Below are positions 27,285 through 36,491 of a stretch of 64,000 nucleotides of DNA, piece after piece. The notes below the pieces were generated by a model, which worked only from the letters and a program-made list of their open reading frames with translations, searched no databases and was not told the origin of the DNA. Position numbers and translations under genes: made by a program. The DNA lies in the NCBI GenBank assembly GCA_963759155.1, contig CAVWXX010000001.1, positions 1 through 64,000 on the forward strand, read 5' to 3'. How positions within the stretch are numbered: position 1 is the stretch's first letter; every line of letters begins with the position of its first letter. This DNA is from SZUA-36 sp963759155. Its GTDB lineage: Bacteria; Pseudomonadota; Gammaproteobacteria; Xanthomonadales; SZUA-36.

Positions 27285-27803
27285 CTAGCGCCGTTTCTTA
27301 CCGGAACGAATGTCCAGCAGGGATATCTGGCGTTGATCGAGGCTGCCCGGGTGCTCTTTTTCCAGCATTTCGATCTCATCCCTGAATGCCTGGATATCTT
27401 CGAACCTGCGATAGACGGATGCAAACCTGACATACGCGACCTGGTCCAGTTGGCTGAGCTCGCGCATCACCCATTCACCGATCAGTGTGCTTGGTATTTC
27501 GGCCTCCTCCACGCTGCGGATTTCCCGCAACAGGCTACGGATGGAGCGCTCGACTTCACGGGTTTCAACCGGTCTTTTTTCAAGGGCCTTGAGCATACCC
27601 CTGCGTAATTTATCCTCTGAAAAGGTCTCGCGGACACCGCCCGCCTTGATAACCCGGGGCGCTACCAGCTCCGGGGTCTCATAGGTGTTAAAACGTGATG
27701 CGCATTTTGCACATTCACGTCTGCGCCTGATTTGCATACCATCGCCTGTGACCCGGGAATCCACTACCCGGGTATCATCGTGATTGCAAAATGGACACCA
27801 CAT
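27285..27803 (-). CDS. nrdR: Transcriptional repressor NrdR
   Basis: NrdR senses dATP/ATP and represses ribonucleotide reductase genes through paired NrdR boxes. The 172-residue product has an N-terminal zinc ribbon (CPFC and CAKC, around RVVDSR and RRRRECAKCASRFNTYE) and an ATP-cone domain (VIKAGGVRETFSEDKLRRGM). No NrdR box pair is evident next to it; its targets lie outside the window. It sits between glyA and ribD, a common gammaproteobacterial order. Confidence 0.97.
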   Translation of the reverse strand: MWCPFCNHDDTRVVDSRVTGDGMQIRRRRECAKCASRFNTYETPELVAPRVIKAGGVRETFSEDKLRRGMLKALEKRPVETREVERSIRSLLREIRSVEEAEIPSTLIGEWVMRELSQLDQVAYVRFASVYRRFEDIQAFRDEIEMLEKEHPGSLDQRQISLLDIRSGKKRR

Positions 27804-27812
27804 ATCCCGGTA

Positions 27813-29069
27813 TCAGTGACGGTAAACCGGATGCCGATGACACAAGGCCATCGCGGCTTCACGGGCCGTATCTTCAACTGCCGTATCACCAACGTGGTCG
27901 AGCACATCGCAAATGATACCTGCCAGTTCAACACAGTCTTTCTCATTAAATCCGCGCGTTGTTACCGCTGGCGTTCCAAGACGTAGCCCGCTGGTGACAA
28001 AGGGTGAGCGTGGCTCGCCCGGAACCGTATTTTTATTGACGGTAATGAATGCCCGGCCAAGTGCTTCCTCGGCATCTTTACCCGTGTATTCACGGCCGAT
28101 CAGATCCACCAGGAACAGGTGGTTATCGGTGCCACCGCAAACAATACGGTAACCACGCTCCATCATCACCCTGGCCATCGCCTGCGCATTAACAACAACC
28201 TGTTGCTGATAAGCAATGAAGCCCGGATCCAGTGCTTCTTTGAAAGCCACTGCCTTGGCGGCGATAACGTGCATCAATGGGCCACCCTGGGTTCCAGGGA
28301 AAACCAGTGAGTTCAGTCTTTTCTCAATTGCTTCGTCTTCCTGTGCGAGGATGATTCCGCCACGGGGGCCGCGTAAGGTCTTGTGGGTTGTCGAGGTCAC
28401 CACGTGCGCGTGCGGCATCGGGCTGGGATATACACCTGCTGCTATCAGGCCGGCAACATGCGCCATATCAACGAGAAAATAGGCACCGACCGAGTCAGCT
28501 ATTTCACGCATCCGCGCCCAGTCTACAACCCGTGAATAAGCTGAGAACCCGCCAACCAGCAACTTTGGTTTACATTCTTCGGCAATACGTTGCATTTCAT
28601 CATAGTCAATTGCGCCGGTTTCCTGATCAATTCCATAAGGCACGGCGTTGAATAAACGCCCGGAAAAATTGACTTTTGAGCCGTGGGTCAAGTGACCGCC
28701 ATGCTGCAGGTTCATACCCATCAGCGTGTCCCCTGCCTCCAGTAAGGCAAGGTATGCTGCGGCATTGGCTTGTGAGCCGGAGTGTGGCTGTACGTTGGCA
28801 TAATGAGCGCCAAACAATTGTTTGACCCTGTCCTGCGCCAGCTTTTCGGCCATATCAACGTATTCGCAACCGCCATAATAACGGCGGCCCGGATAGCCTT
28901 CGGCATACTTGTTGGTTAAAACTGATCCCTGGGCTTCAAGCACCCTTGGGCTCACGTAGTTCTCAGAGGCGATCAACTCAATATGGTCTTCCTGTCGCTG
29001 CTCTTCACTGGCAATGGCTGCCGCTAGTTCACTATCAAATTCTTTAATGCCAAAGCTGTTGTCAAACAT
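27813..29069 (-). CDS. glyA: Serine hydroxymethyltransferase
   Basis: GlyA converts serine and tetrahydrofolate to glycine and methylene-tetrahydrofolate, the main one-carbon source. The 418-residue PLP enzyme has ENYVSPRVLEAQGS, YPGRRYYGGCEYVD, and the PLP lysine motif VVTSTTHKTLRGPRGG. I set the start at 29069 (MFDNSFGIKEFD) because AGGAAAGG lies just upstream and the preceding in-frame residues are not family-like. It leads the glyA-to-pgpA block and is divergent from ettA. Confidence 0.97.
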   Translation of the reverse strand: MFDNSFGIKEFDSELAAAIASEEQRQEDHIELIASENYVSPRVLEAQGSVLTNKYAEGYPGRRYYGGCEYVDMAEKLAQDRVKQLFGAHYANVQPHSGSQANAAAYLALLEAGDTLMGMNLQHGGHLTHGSKVNFSGRLFNAVPYGIDQETGAIDYDEMQRIAEECKPKLLVGGFSAYSRVVDWARMREIADSVGAYFLVDMAHVAGLIAAGVYPSPMPHAHVVTSTTHKTLRGPRGGIILAQEDEAIEKRLNSLVFPGTQGGPLMHVIAAKAVAFKEALDPGFIAYQQQVVVNAQAMARVMMERGYRIVCGGTDNHLFLVDLIGREYTGKDAEEALGRAFITVNKNTVPGEPRSPFVTSGLRLGTPAVTTRGFNEKDCVELAGIICDVLDHVGDTAVEDTAREAAMALCHRHPVYRH

Positions 29070-29262
29070 GCCCTTTCCTGTGTTGTATGAAGTGTTGAGG
29101 TAACTTGTAATTCTAACATTTATTTGTAAACCAATGATGCCACTGAGTTGCTTAATTGCAGCGTGACCCGTCCGAAAACGGGGATGATTTTGCAATCAAT
29201 ATAGGTAGTGCTCCGGCTTGCGTTGATAGATAATTCTGATTCAATCTGATTTGGAAGTTTTT

Positions 29263-30930
29263 ATGGCCCAGTTTATATACACAATGATCGGCGTGAGCAA
29301 AATCGTACCGCCGAACCGCACCATCATCAAAGATATATCATTGTCCTTCTTTCCCGGTGCAAAAATCGGTGTCCTCGGACTCAACGGCGCCGGTAAATCA
29401 ACCGTGCTGCGCATCATGGCGGGTGTGGATAAGGAGTTTGAAGGTGAAGCCCGGCCCCAGCCTGACATTCGTATCGGGTATTTACCCCAGGAGCCTGAGC
29501 TGGACGATGCATTGACTGTCCGCGAGATCGTGGAAGAAGGTGTATCCGAAATCCGGGATCTCTTGCTGAAGTTTGACGAAATCAGCATGAAATTTGCCGA
29601 ACCAATGGACGACGAGCAGATGAATGCACTGCTACAGGAGCAGGCAGACCTGCAGGATGCGATTGAAGCGGGCAATGGATGGGAGCTGGAACGGACACTT
29701 GAAATCGCGGCGGACGCATTGCGCATTCCACCCTGGGATGACAAGGTTGCGCACCTGTCGGGTGGCGAAAGACGGCGGGTTGCCCTGTGCCGTTTGTTGC
29801 TGGCAAACCCGGATATGTTATTGCTGGATGAACCAACCAATCACCTCGATGCAGAGTCGGTCGGCTGGCTGGAGCGGTTTCTGACCGAATTCCCCGGCAC
29901 CGTGGTTGCAGTTACCCATGACCGCTATTTTCTCGACAATGCCGCCGAGTGGATACTCGAACTGGATCGCGGTTACGGAATACCATGGAAAGGTAATTAC
30001 TCTTCATGGCTGGATCAAAAGGACCAACGCCTGCAGCATGAAGAACGCAGCGAAAAGGCGCATCAGCGCGCCATACGTGATGAGTTGGACTGGGTACGCG
30101 CAAATCCGAAAGGCAGACGCGCCAAGAGCAAGGCCAGGTTGCAGCGTTTTGAAGAACTCAGTAGCCGCGAATACCAGAAGCAGAATGAAACCCGCGAAAT
30201 CTATATCCCACCCGGCCCCCGCCTGGGTGACCAGGTCATTGAAGCCAATAATATTTGCAAGGGGTTTGGTGACAAACTGCTTATATCGGACCTGAGTTTT
30301 AACCTGCCCCGCGGTGGTATCGTGGGTGTTATCGGTGGTAACGGTGCCGGTAAATCAACTTTATTCAAGATGCTCACGGGTATTGAAAACCCGGATAGCG
30401 GACAGATAAACATGGGCTCAACCGTGCAACTCGCCTATGTCGACCAGAGCAGGGACAGCCTGAATGGCGACAAGACGGTTTGGGAAGAGATTTCCGATGG
30501 TGCTGAGACAATTACCGTCGGTCAGTTCAGCATGCCGTCGCGGGCGTATGCCAGTCGCTTTAATTTCCGTGGGTCCGACCAGCAGAAACGGGTGAAGGAT
30601 CTGTCCGGTGGTGAAAGAAACCGTGTGCACCTTGCAAAGCTGATCCGTTCCGGCGGAAATGTATTGCTGTTGGATGAACCCACCAATGACCTGGATGTTG
30701 AAACCCTGCGTGCACTCGAAGAGGCATTGCTGGAGTTCCCGGGTTGCGCTGTTGTTATCTCGCATGACCGCTGGTTCCTGGACAGGATCGCAACACACAT
30801 GCTGGCGTTTGAGGGTGATAGCAAGGTGACCTGGTTTGAAGGTAATTATTCGGAATACGAACAGGACCTGAAACGCCGCATCGGCGACGATGCATTAAAC
30901 CCGAAACGGGTGAAATACAAGAAAATTTAG
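29263..30930 (+). CDS. ettA: Energy-dependent translational throttle protein EttA (ABC-F)
   Basis: EttA is an ABC-F ATPase that binds the ribosomal E site and gates the first elongation step according to ATP/ADP ratio. The 555-residue protein has two ABC domains: GLNGAGKST with LSGGERRRVALCR and LLLDEPTNHLD, then GGNGAGKST with LSGGERNRVHLAK and LLLDEPTNDLD. It has no membrane segment. The start MAQFIYTMIGVSKIVPP matches the family. It is transcribed alone. Confidence 0.96.
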   Translation: MAQFIYTMIGVSKIVPPNRTIIKDISLSFFPGAKIGVLGLNGAGKSTVLRIMAGVDKEFEGEARPQPDIRIGYLPQEPELDDALTVREIVEEGVSEIRDLLLKFDEISMKFAEPMDDEQMNALLQEQADLQDAIEAGNGWELERTLEIAADALRIPPWDDKVAHLSGGERRRVALCRLLLANPDMLLLDEPTNHLDAESVGWLERFLTEFPGTVVAVTHDRYFLDNAAEWILELDRGYGIPWKGNYSSWLDQKDQRLQHEERSEKAHQRAIRDELDWVRANPKGRRAKSKARLQRFEELSSREYQKQNETREIYIPPGPRLGDQVIEANNICKGFGDKLLISDLSFNLPRGGIVGVIGGNGAGKSTLFKMLTGIENPDSGQINMGSTVQLAYVDQSRDSLNGDKTVWEEISDGAETITVGQFSMPSRAYASRFNFRGSDQQKRVKDLSGGERNRVHLAKLIRSGGNVLLLDEPTNDLDVETLRALEEALLEFPGCAVVISHDRWFLDRIATHMLAFEGDSKVTWFEGNYSEYEQDLKRRIGDDALNPKRVKYKKI

Positions 30931-30963
30931 GCCGCACTGCATTCAGGCACCAGCCTGGTCTGG

Positions 30964-31872
30964 CTATTTTTGCTCGAAGTCAGGCAGTTTGAAATCTTCC
31001 GGACCGGGGGCGAAGGGACGTGGCTTGTAATTGAGCAGCGCCCTCGCCTGCCGGTCGTCAAACACGAGGTCTGACCGCTGTCGCCTGATCATTTCACTAT
31101 TGATCCCCGGGGTGAGTTTCATGGTGTTTGCAAGACCTGCAAACAGCACGAACAACCACTGGGGCAAACGCAATAACCTGGCCGGTTTTCCAAAAGCAGA
31201 GAAAATTTTGTTAACCATCTCCGAGTAACTCAAGGTATCACCACCGGATAGGTTCATTACCCGGGGTAAATCATCTCTGCTGAGTAAAGCCGTACAGGCC
31301 ACCGTTGCCAGGTCCTGGGCATGCACGGGCTGCCTTAAACCTTCGGCCCTCCCGTTGACGGGCATCAGCCCGAAACGTCGAATCCAGCCGGCCAGGCGAC
31401 TGATATTGGTATCCATGCCACAGCCGTAAATCAAGGTTGGTCTGAATATAACCAGCTTCATGCCCCTGCTTTCGGACATTGAAATGAGCTCTGACTCCAG
31501 GGATAGCATGTCCCGGATCTGGTCTCTTTCTGCGGTATGAGCGGACTGTAGCTTGGTCTCAACACTACTGCTGCTGAATACGACAGCCGTCTCAAATTGA
31601 GCGCCGCAATCAAGAAACTTCCGCGCGAGTTGCAAAGGGCCGGCGGATAGCAGGTACTCAAAGTCACCAACGGCATCGAACGCCTCGGTCTCACTGAGCC
31701 ACTCGACCTCATCAAAACCCGGAAAATCGTCCGGTTTACCCTTCCGGCTTACCGCGATAACACGAAACCCGGCCTTGACCAACAAGGGTAAAGCAAACAC
31801 GCCGATCTGGCTGCTCGCACCCGTGAGCAAAACGCCCGGGGCTTTTATCGCCTGATCAGTACCAGCGGCCAT
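30964..31872 (-). CDS. NAD-dependent epimerase/dehydratase family protein
   Basis: An extended-SDR protein of 302 residues, probably acting on a nucleotide sugar. The Rossmann motif is LLTGASSQIGVFALPLL (T-G-x-x-x-x-x-G). IFRPTLIYGCGMD and PVHAQDLATVACTALL are typical of UDP-glucose 4-epimerase-like members. The usual catalytic Y-x-x-x-K is not obvious: the region around FSSSSVETKLQSAHTAERD has no tyrosine, so activity may differ or be lost. The start at 31872 overlaps the upstream glycosyltransferase by 28 nt, so it belongs to the polysaccharide operon. Confidence 0.8.
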   Translation of the reverse strand: MAAGTDQAIKAPGVLLTGASSQIGVFALPLLVKAGFRVIAVSRKGKPDDFPGFDEVEWLSETEAFDAVGDFEYLLSAGPLQLARKFLDCGAQFETAVVFSSSSVETKLQSAHTAERDQIRDMLSLESELISMSESRGMKLVIFRPTLIYGCGMDTNISRLAGWIRRFGLMPVNGRAEGLRQPVHAQDLATVACTALLSRDDLPRVMNLSGGDTLSYSEMVNKIFSAFGKPARLLRLPQWLFVLFAGLANTMKLTPGINSEMIRRQRSDLVFDDRQARALLNYKPRPFAPGPEDFKLPDFEQK

Positions 31873-32711
31873 GTTATGAGAAACCTGAGCCAGATACCGG
31901 TATAGACCAGTATACGTAAGGGAAGGAATGTCGAACTGGCCTGGAATTTTCCAAAAAACCGGGCCATGCCGCGATGTTTTTGAAAATGTACCCAGGTAGG
32001 ACGGCTGCGGCTGGATAAACCCTGCTTGTGGATACAGCTTGCCTGCGGAACAAACAAACAGTGCCATCCCCGTTCCCTGAGACGATACATCAGGTCAAGG
32101 TCTTCACAATGCAGGCCGTACTCCTCATCAAGGAAACCGGCTTCTTCAAGCGCAATGCGTCTGACCAGCATGCAGGCGCCACTGACGGCATCGCAAATGA
32201 TTGTATCCGATGCCGATTCTGCAATATCAACCTCAACACCATGAAATACAGGAAACCGCTTACCCAGGCGCCAAAGACCACTGGCCGTCATAAGAGATCG
32301 CCAGGGACTCGGAAACCGTCGCAGGGTCGCACGCTGGATCTGGCCGCTTTCATCACGCACGGCAGGTCCCGCGAGTGCGGCGCGTGTATCGCTCTGAAGG
32401 GCAACCTTTAGCCTGCCCAGGGTGTCAGGCTCGACGATACAATCAGGGTTCAGGATCAATACCCAGTCGGTATCCAGGTGACGCGCAGCGGCATTAACGG
32501 CAGGCGCAAAACCAAGGTTGGTGGTGTTAAACAGAAACTCGACACCCTGTTGATTCTCCAATGTTTTCTGCAGGCGCCGGGCACTTCCATCGCTTGAAGC
32601 ATTATCGACCATTACGATTTTCGTGGGTTCCTCGCTCTCCAACAAGGCCCTGACACACTGCTGCAGGGTTTCACCTGCGTTGTAATTTACAATGATGGTC
32701 GCGACGGTCAT
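31845..32711 (-). CDS. Family 2 glycosyltransferase (rhamnosyltransferase-like)
   Basis: A GT-A fold enzyme of 288 residues that probably adds a sugar to a surface polysaccharide on the cytoplasmic face. It starts MTVATIIVNYNAGETLQQCV, has VMVDNASSDGS, the metal-binding region ILNPDCIVEPDTLG, and HCEDLDLMYRLRERGW. The C-terminal stretch FLPLRILVYTGIWLRFLITW is hydrophobic and could anchor it to the membrane. It starts 7 nt after the methyltransferase stop. Substrate unknown. Confidence 0.87.
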   Translation of the reverse strand: MTVATIIVNYNAGETLQQCVRALLESEEPTKIVMVDNASSDGSARRLQKTLENQQGVEFLFNTTNLGFAPAVNAAARHLDTDWVLILNPDCIVEPDTLGRLKVALQSDTRAALAGPAVRDESGQIQRATLRRFPSPWRSLMTASGLWRLGKRFPVFHGVEVDIAESASDTIICDAVSGACMLVRRIALEEAGFLDEEYGLHCEDLDLMYRLRERGWHCLFVPQASCIHKQGLSSRSRPTWVHFQKHRGMARFFGKFQASSTFLPLRILVYTGIWLRFLITWPLVLIRR

Positions 32712-32718
32712 GTCCGCT

Positions 32719-33612
32719 TCATGTTTTACCGAATAAACGACGCCACCAGCTGACACCCGGGGGTACTGGCTGCTTGTTGTGATTCTTCAGTTCGGCAATT
32801 TCTTTTTCGAGCCCTGCGATAATGCCGCCGGCGGCGATGTGACGCCTGATCTCACTGTGATAGTGCTGATAGACAGACTCCTCACGGTCATCAAATAACC
32901 ACATACGCCTGTCCACCTCAGGCAGGCTGGCACTGTCGGCTGCACACAGGGCAATAAAGTACATAGGGGGCTGGGTAATATTATCGGGCGAATGATTTTT
33001 CTCATCTGCAATCTGGTCAAGAGTGACGCGGTCAAAACCATCCATTGACCAAATCGCGGAGTGAAACATCAGTTTCTGACCAAGTAGACGATGGCTGGCG
33101 AAATGCCGTCCTATCAGTGCCTCGAGTTCATCACGATAGAGTTCCTTAACGTGATACTCGTTAACAGTGTTTTGGGCATCAGAATAGGTTGCCTTGTCAG
33201 GTGATGAAAGAATCAGACATCCATCCGGTTTAAGCACACGTCTGAACTCAGCCAGTAACCGGTCATGCCCGGCGAGGTGTTCCAGTGTCTCAAATGAGAC
33301 GACACGGTCAAATTCGTCATCACCAAAAGGCAATTTTGTGCAATCAGCAACCTGAAAATTGACGTTTTGCTGCTGCCCATAACGCTGCCTGGCATGCTCG
33401 ATGGCCTCAGGCGAAATATCCACACCTTCAACCGATGCGGCCGAGCGGGCAAGCATGGAAGAGCCATAACCTTCACCACAGGCGGCATCAAGCGTGTGCT
33501 TGTCAATACACCAACGCGAGGCAAGTGCATAACGATGGTAATGCTCATACCAGATTTCACGTTCACATTCTGGTGTGAATCGCTCGCCGGTGAACTCAAG
33601 TGAATCTGACAA
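32719..33612 (-). CDS. Class I SAM-dependent methyltransferase
   Basis: The Rossmann SAM-binding motif LDAACGEGYGSSML is clear, followed by VEGVDISPEAIEHAR, FDRVVSFETLEHLAGHDRLL and LKPDGCLILSSPDK, all typical of class I methyltransferases that act on small molecules or sugars. In this polysaccharide export operon it probably methylates a sugar or caps the chain, which in some Wzm/Wzt systems ends elongation. The C-terminal third (about 210-297) ends in a short predicted helix and VSWWRRLFGKT. The start appears to be TTG at 33612. Confidence 0.82.
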   Translation of the reverse strand: MSDSLEFTGERFTPECEREIWYEHYHRYALASRWCIDKHTLDAACGEGYGSSMLARSAASVEGVDISPEAIEHARQRYGQQQNVNFQVADCTKLPFGDDEFDRVVSFETLEHLAGHDRLLAEFRRVLKPDGCLILSSPDKATYSDAQNTVNEYHVKELYRDELEALIGRHFASHRLLGQKLMFHSAIWSMDGFDRVTLDQIADEKNHSPDNITQPPMYFIALCAADSASLPEVDRRMWLFDDREESVYQHYHSEIRRHIAAGGIIAGLEKEIAELKNHNKQPVPPGVSWWRRLFGKT

Positions 33613-33644
33613 TTTTCTTTACCAATAACGGAGATCGTTGAATT

Positions 33645-34478
33645 TTACAGCATTCCAACGCCTGAGCGTTCCAGGCAATCAAGTATTTGTTCTCGACGCG
33701 ACGCCAGCGGGTCAGTTTTTATAAATTCACTCACCTTTTGGAGGTAGTCGGGATGCTTGGCTAACAGTCTTTGCATACTTTCTTCACCGGGCTTAAGACC
33801 CAAAGGGCCAAAGGATGCCCCGCCATGATGAACCACGTAGGTATCATCGCAAAGGACATTACGTAAACCTGCCTGCTCTGCACGCTGGCAAAAGTCGTTT
33901 TCCTCGCCATAACCGAGTCCAAAAGTATGCTCATCGAACAGACCAATCCTGTTGATTGCCCGAAGTGATATGGCCATGCAAAAGCCAACGGCAGTTGGCA
34001 TGTCCGGGTAAAGCGGTTGACCACAGGACTTTATCAGGGACGCGACATTATCGGGCTCCGGCGGGACGGGGTTGGCGACACAGAAGCCTGGAATGGAAAC
34101 GATCTCCCCATTGTTCGACCACGGCGTGGCAGTGGCAATGGAGTCGTCTGAATCGAGGCAGGCCGCCAGGTTTTGTAACCAGCCCCCAGTCACCTCGGTG
34201 TCCGAATTAAGCAACACCACATCAGTTTTGGCTCTGCGCATTCCGTGATTAACAGTTGCTACAAACCCCCTGTTAAGGTCATGCGCCAGCAGTCGCCGGG
34301 TCTTGTTCTTTTCATTAACCCAGGATTGCAAAAAAGGCCGTACACGCTCATCGGTAGAGGCATCATCTATTACCAGTACCTGCGTATCAGCAGACACGGT
34401 ACGCGACACTGACGTAAGACAGGCTTCAAGTTTTTCAAACGCGTTGAAAACCGGAACAATAATTAAAGGTAGAGACAT
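33645..34478 (-). CDS. Family 2 glycosyltransferase
   Basis: A GT-A enzyme of 277 residues. It starts MSLPLIIVPVFNAFEKLEAC, has VLVIDDASTDERV, the metal-binding region VLLNSDTEVTGGW, the acceptor-site stretch PTAVGFCMAISLRAINRIG, and GYGEENDFCQRAEQAG with the catalytic acidic residues. The ATG at 34478 lies 8 nt downstream of the Wzt stop. With the exporter genes upstream it is part of surface-polysaccharide assembly; donor and acceptor cannot be read from sequence. Confidence 0.87.
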   Translation of the reverse strand: MSLPLIIVPVFNAFEKLEACLTSVSRTVSADTQVLVIDDASTDERVRPFLQSWVNEKNKTRRLLAHDLNRGFVATVNHGMRRAKTDVVLLNSDTEVTGGWLQNLAACLDSDDSIATATPWSNNGEIVSIPGFCVANPVPPEPDNVASLIKSCGQPLYPDMPTAVGFCMAISLRAINRIGLFDEHTFGLGYGEENDFCQRAEQAGLRNVLCDDTYVVHHGGASFGPLGLKPGEESMQRLLAKHPDYLQKVSEFIKTDPLASRREQILDCLERSGVGML

Positions 34479-34486
34479 GCTGAGAT

Positions 34487-35668
34487 CTAGTCCATCCACT
34501 GATGCGGCAGTCTGATGTAACCTACTTCCTTGGTATCACCTGTAATGACAAAGGCCATCTGCCGACTGTCGAATACTCTCAAGCCTTCGGGATCCATTGA
34601 ATGCGCACTCAAGTTGTAGCTGCCCGGTAAAAGGGCGATATCACTCAAACGCAGACGGAATCGATAGCGGTTTTCGGCCAGCCTTACCGGCCTGGCATCT
34701 TCATTATCGGAAACCACACCGTATACAGGCGTGCCATCGGCCCTTACAACACCCACCACACCAACCGGCGGACGGTCATCGGGTGAATAAATCTGTAGCT
34801 CTACGTCCAGATCTTCCCCCATGGAAAACTGTGGAGCAGTCTCTCCATCGTTTCCGGCTAAGGTGAGACGCTCAATACGATAGTAAGCCCCATCACCCTT
34901 CGCTTTAACCTGGCTTTCCTTTTCTTTTGCATTGCGTCTTTCATGCCAGGCCAGATAGGCCTGTGTGACGGGGAATACATCCCCATACTGCTCAATACCT
35001 CCGCCGTGAACCCACAAGGCTTTTTGGCAGAGCTTTTGTATGACATACATGCTGTGAGACACCAATAGCAAGGTGCCGCCCTGTTCCAGAAACTGTTGTA
35101 TCCATCGAATACATTTTTTTTGAAAGGACTCGTCCCCGACAGCCAGAACTTCATCAGTAATCAGTAGGTCAGGTCGACAAGCCGTAATAACGGCAAAGCC
35201 CAGCCGCACAACCATGCCTGATGAATAGTGTTTGACCGGTTCGTGGATATATTCACCGATATCGGCAAACGCCAGGATGTCATCAAGTCGCTCATCGAGT
35301 TCCTTGTTGGTCAAGCCCATCAAGGATGCCTTCATACGCACATTATCCATGCCACTGAAATCCGGCTGAAAACCAGCACCGAGTTCCAGCATGGCGGCAA
35401 TATTGGCATGTACCATCACCCGCCCCTTGGTCGGTTGAATGACACCTGTCAGAACTTTGAGCAAGGTTGACTTGCCCGCACCGTTCTCCCCGATAATTCC
35501 CAGCGACTGACCACGCAGCACTTCCAGGTTGATGTCACTTAACACCTTGGCACCACTCGCCGGTTCCCGCCCAAGCAGAAGTGCTCCGAAGGCCTGTAAT
35601 CGTTCTCGAGATTTATGTACCCGGGGATATATTTTTGAAACGCCATCAATTCGAACCAGTGTATCCAT
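34487..35668 (-). CDS. wzt: Polysaccharide ABC exporter ATP-binding protein with C-terminal substrate-recognition domain (Wzt)
   Basis: Wzt powers export of undecaprenyl-linked O-antigen or similar polymer. The N-terminal ABC domain has Walker A GENGAGKST (60-68), signature YSSGMVVRLGFAV and Walker B DLLITDEVLAVGD. Beyond about residue 250, a beta-rich Wzt C-terminal domain follows (DLDVELQIYSPDD and FRLRLSDIALLPGSYNLSAH). In characterised systems this domain binds the modified non-reducing end of the chain. That fits the methyltransferase two genes downstream. Its ATG shares a base with the wzm stop. Confidence 0.93.
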   Translation of the reverse strand: MDTLVRIDGVSKIYPRVHKSRERLQAFGALLLGREPASGAKVLSDINLEVLRGQSLGIIGENGAGKSTLLKVLTGVIQPTKGRVMVHANIAAMLELGAGFQPDFSGMDNVRMKASLMGLTNKELDERLDDILAFADIGEYIHEPVKHYSSGMVVRLGFAVITACRPDLLITDEVLAVGDESFQKKCIRWIQQFLEQGGTLLLVSHSMYVIQKLCQKALWVHGGGIEQYGDVFPVTQAYLAWHERRNAKEKESQVKAKGDGAYYRIERLTLAGNDGETAPQFSMGEDLDVELQIYSPDDRPPVGVVGVVRADGTPVYGVVSDNEDARPVRLAENRYRFRLRLSDIALLPGSYNLSAHSMDPEGLRVFDSRQMAFVITGDTKEVGYIRLPHQWMD

Positions 35669-36459
35669 CAGAGGAAATCCTCAAAATGACCGGAAAACCG
35701 TCGAAAGAACCTTAAAGACAGCCACGCAAAAACAAGCACGAACACAACTATAAACAGTGCCGTGTAATCCAGGCTCATCTCTCCAAATAACAGCAACTCC
35801 CGTAACCTGGCAATAAACCAGGCCATCGGGTTCCATAGCGTGAGCTTTTGAATTGATTCGGGCAAATAAGATGAACTGTATAGAATGGGTGTGGTAAAGA
35901 ACCAGAACGTCATCAACGGCGGTAGCATCTGGGCAAGATCACGTACAAATACCTGGATAGCACTGGTAAACAGGGAAATTGCACAGGCAAACACCCACAT
36001 CAACAAGAGCACCAGAAGAGCTGGCAAAAGGTAAAACCAATGAATATCGGTACCCATTAGTTGCAAAACGACCAGCACGGCAAGGTAACCAATCAGGTGC
36101 ATAATGAAAGTTGCAGTAACGGTAGCCAACGGAATCTGCTCAGTGGCAAAAGCCACTTTTCCAATCAGGGCGCCATTGGCTGTAATAGAGTTATTGGCTC
36201 GCAATATCGCTTCTGAAAAAGCGGTCCATGGCCAAAATGCAACAGCGAGATACGGCACAAAACCAATATCTGCCGCTTCGGGTATACGGGCTTTGAAGAT
36301 TGTGGAGAAAACAAAGGCATAAACCGCTAAAAGAATTAGCGGTTGTAAAATCAACCAGGCAAACCCGGTGATATTTTCAAGATAATCCTGCCGAATCTGA
36401 CGCACAACCAGATTCTGGAAAAACACCCTGTCAAATTTTCTTTTTTTTCCCGGTTTCAT
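35668..36459 (-). CDS. wzm: Polysaccharide ABC exporter permease (Wzm)
   Basis: An ABC-2 type permease of 263 residues with about six membrane segments, forming the channel for the exporter. Family features are the N-terminal amphipathic RQIRQDYLENITGFAWLILQPL, the FWPWTAFSEAIL region, and the C-terminal PILYSSSYLPESIQKLTLWNPMAWFIARLRELLL. It overlaps wzt (TGATG) and lies 32 nt after the PPIase gene, so all may be one transcript. Confidence 0.92.
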   Translation of the reverse strand: MKPGKKRKFDRVFFQNLVVRQIRQDYLENITGFAWLILQPLILLAVYAFVFSTIFKARIPEAADIGFVPYLAVAFWPWTAFSEAILRANNSITANGALIGKVAFATEQIPLATVTATFIMHLIGYLAVLVVLQLMGTDIHWFYLLPALLVLLLMWVFACAISLFTSAIQVFVRDLAQMLPPLMTFWFFTTPILYSSSYLPESIQKLTLWNPMAWFIARLRELLLFGEMSLDYTALFIVVFVLVFAWLSLRFFRRFSGHFEDFL

Positions 36460-36491
36460 TTCGGCAATGCCGTTTAAACAGGGTAGCTAGT

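Noticed and set aside
30931..30963. Terminator between ettA and the convergent epimerase gene
   Set aside because: Only a weak ACCAGCCTGGT hairpin with a short T-run; not convincing enough to call.
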